Source: Paraburkholderia aspalathi | GTDB lineage: Bacteria; Pseudomonadota; Gammaproteobacteria; Burkholderiales; Burkholderiaceae | DNA length: 32,888 nt | NCBI RefSeq assembly: GCF_900116445.1 | Contig: NZ_FPBH01000058.1 | Span: forward strand, 1 to 32,888 | Direction: 5' to 3' | In this document: piece by piece, positions 32,260-32,888 of the stretch | Layout: each line of letters begins with the position of its first letter | How positions within the stretch are numbered: position 1 is the stretch's first letter | Program-made: the position numbers and the translations under genes | Notes under the pieces: model-generated | What the model saw: only the letters and a program-made list of their open reading frames with translations | Told to the model about the DNA's origin: nothing | Databases searched by the model: none

Positions 32260-32766
32260 ATGGTCACTGTCCGCCTACTAGATCCACATGACGCAGATCA
32301 ATTCAAAGCTTTGCGTCTTCTCGCCGTCGACAACGCCCCCACCGCCATATGGCCTACCCGTCAGGAGGAAATGGCACGCTCGACTGAGGAGATCGCCAAC
32401 CGCGTTCGTTCAACGCCAACACAAGCCGTCTTCGGTGCGTTCGAGGGTGAGGTGCTGGTCGGCATCACGGGCGTTCGTCGTGAACCGCTGTGTCAGGTGA
32501 ATCACAAGGCCACGATTTGGGGCGTGTTTGTAAACCCTTCGTACCGTGGACGAGGAATCGCACAAACGCTTTTGTCGGCAGCGACAGTTCACGCGACTGA
32601 GGAGTGGGACACCATCCAGTTGATGCTTTGCGTCAATGCGGAAAACCTGCCAGCAAAGAGGCTTTACGCGTCGCACGGCTTTCAGACGTTCGGCCTGGAG
32701 CCACGGGCTATGAAGGTTGGAGATCGTTTTTATGACGAGGAGCATATGTGCAAACAAATGATCTAG
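32260..32766 (+). CDS. GNAT-family N-acetyltransferase
   Basis: A second acetyltransferase, 168 residues. The acetyl-CoA motif A is WGVFVNPSYRGRGIAQTLLSAA, with RGRGIA, and the later part reads LMLCVNAENLPAKRLYASHGFQTFG, normal for the family. It is divergent from the other GNAT gene and only distantly similar. The ATG at 32260 fits the usual family start (VTVRLLDPHDADQFKALR); the frame opens 60 nt earlier at a TTG. No good ribosome site is seen. Target unknown. Confidence 0.83.
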   Translation: MVTVRLLDPHDADQFKALRLLAVDNAPTAIWPTRQEEMARSTEEIANRVRSTPTQAVFGAFEGEVLVGITGVRREPLCQVNHKATIWGVFVNPSYRGRGIAQTLLSAATVHATEEWDTIQLMLCVNAENLPAKRLYASHGFQTFGLEPRAMKVGDRFYDEEHMCKQMI

Positions 32767-32799
32767 AGCGCCGCATTGCGTTAGACCGGATTCGGCCGA

Positions 32800-32888
32800 G
32801 GCCGTGTAAAAACGCGCGTGATCACCTAGACTAAATCAACCCGCTGAAACAAGAGGCGCAGATGGGGCGATTTGTCGAAGGTGCGGAA
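32800..32888 (+). mobile_element. Left end of an IS1182-type element, cut by the window edge
   Basis: GGCCGTGTAAAAACGCG (32800-32816) looks like a terminal inverted repeat. It is followed after 45 nt by the start of a transposase gene. The rest lies outside the window, so the family call rests on the few residues seen. Confidence 0.5.
32862..32888 (+). CDS. Transposase start, partial (IS1182-type)
   Basis: Only nine codons are inside the window: MGRFVEGAE, after AAGAGGCGCAG, which supplies a ribosome site. Transposases of the IS1182 group with an N-terminal DUF772 domain commonly begin with M-x-R-F-V-E-G-A. The protein would lie in the opposite orientation to the remnant at 403-1401, whose own N-terminus is missing, so the two cannot be compared here. 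Confidence 0.5.

Noticed and set aside
1..32888. CRISPR array, tRNA or rRNA genes, prophage, toxin-antitoxin or anti-phage system
   Set aside because: No regularly spaced repeats, no tRNA-like cloverleaf, no phage structural genes and no recognised defence gene were found on either strand by reading.

Overview
The window looks like accessory, IS-bounded DNA from a GC-rich beta-proteobacterium, most likely Burkholderia/Paraburkholderia/Caballeronia. This is inferred from codon use, the style of the RND efflux, LysR, GlxA and NodT-type proteins, and the type of transposases. No rRNA, tRNA, CRISPR array, phage or plasmid-replication gene was seen.

Layout. (1) 1-1401: remnant of an IS1182-type insertion sequence whose transposase has lost its N-terminus. 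Its insertion or later rearrangement has cut the DNA-binding domain off a GlxA/AraC-type regulator (1442-2158). (2) 2358-6552: a decaying oxidative/detoxification cluster on the plus strand. It holds a Tat-exported epoxide-hydrolase-like gene with a one-base frameshift, the first third of an aldo/keto reductase, an intact second Tat-exported hydrolase that begins inside the reductase remnant, an NmrA-type NAD(P)-binding protein and a small Cys-motif protein. (3) 6621-14886: a tripartite RND efflux locus. The adaptor, RND pump, short-chain dehydrogenase, MarR regulator and a possible small ORF are on the minus strand. A TetR gene sits between them and a divergent outer-membrane factor gene. Two related 24-nt dyads (GTGAC-N14-GTCAC) overlap the promoters on both sides of tetR, so one repressor probably controls pump, itself and outer-membrane channel. 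(4) 15188-17201: a divergent atypical SDR/LysR pair of lower GC, with a T-N11-A dyad between them. (5) 17537-19507: a soluble lytic transglycosylase (Slt type). (6) 19508-20968: a long gene-poor stretch with dispersed repeat modules and one unrecognised protein.

(7) 21112-30609 is the most coherent system: nine closely packed minus-strand genes plus a divergent LysR gene. In transcription order they encode a periplasmic binding protein, ABC ATPase, two permeases (spermidine/putrescine/opine-transporter type), a FAD oxidoreductase (beta-like), a [2Fe-2S] protein (gamma), a large FAD/NAD-type oxidoreductase with a C-terminal Cys cluster (alpha), a second FAD oxidoreductase (beta-like) and a RidA-family imine deaminase. 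The set resembles opine oxidases (Oox/Nox), hetero-oligomeric D-hydroxyproline dehydrogenases and HcnABC. I infer import of an amine, opine or imino-acid-like compound, oxidation at a secondary or primary amine, and clearance of the imine by RidA. The substrate is unknown.

(8) 30752-32766: lower-GC small genes (one secreted unknown, two GNAT acetyltransferases) among repeat modules. (9) 32800-32888: the start of a second IS1182-type element at the right edge. Nothing here is clearly a wholly new system. The best candidates for follow-up are the two-beta-subunit oxidase operon and the tetR twin operators.
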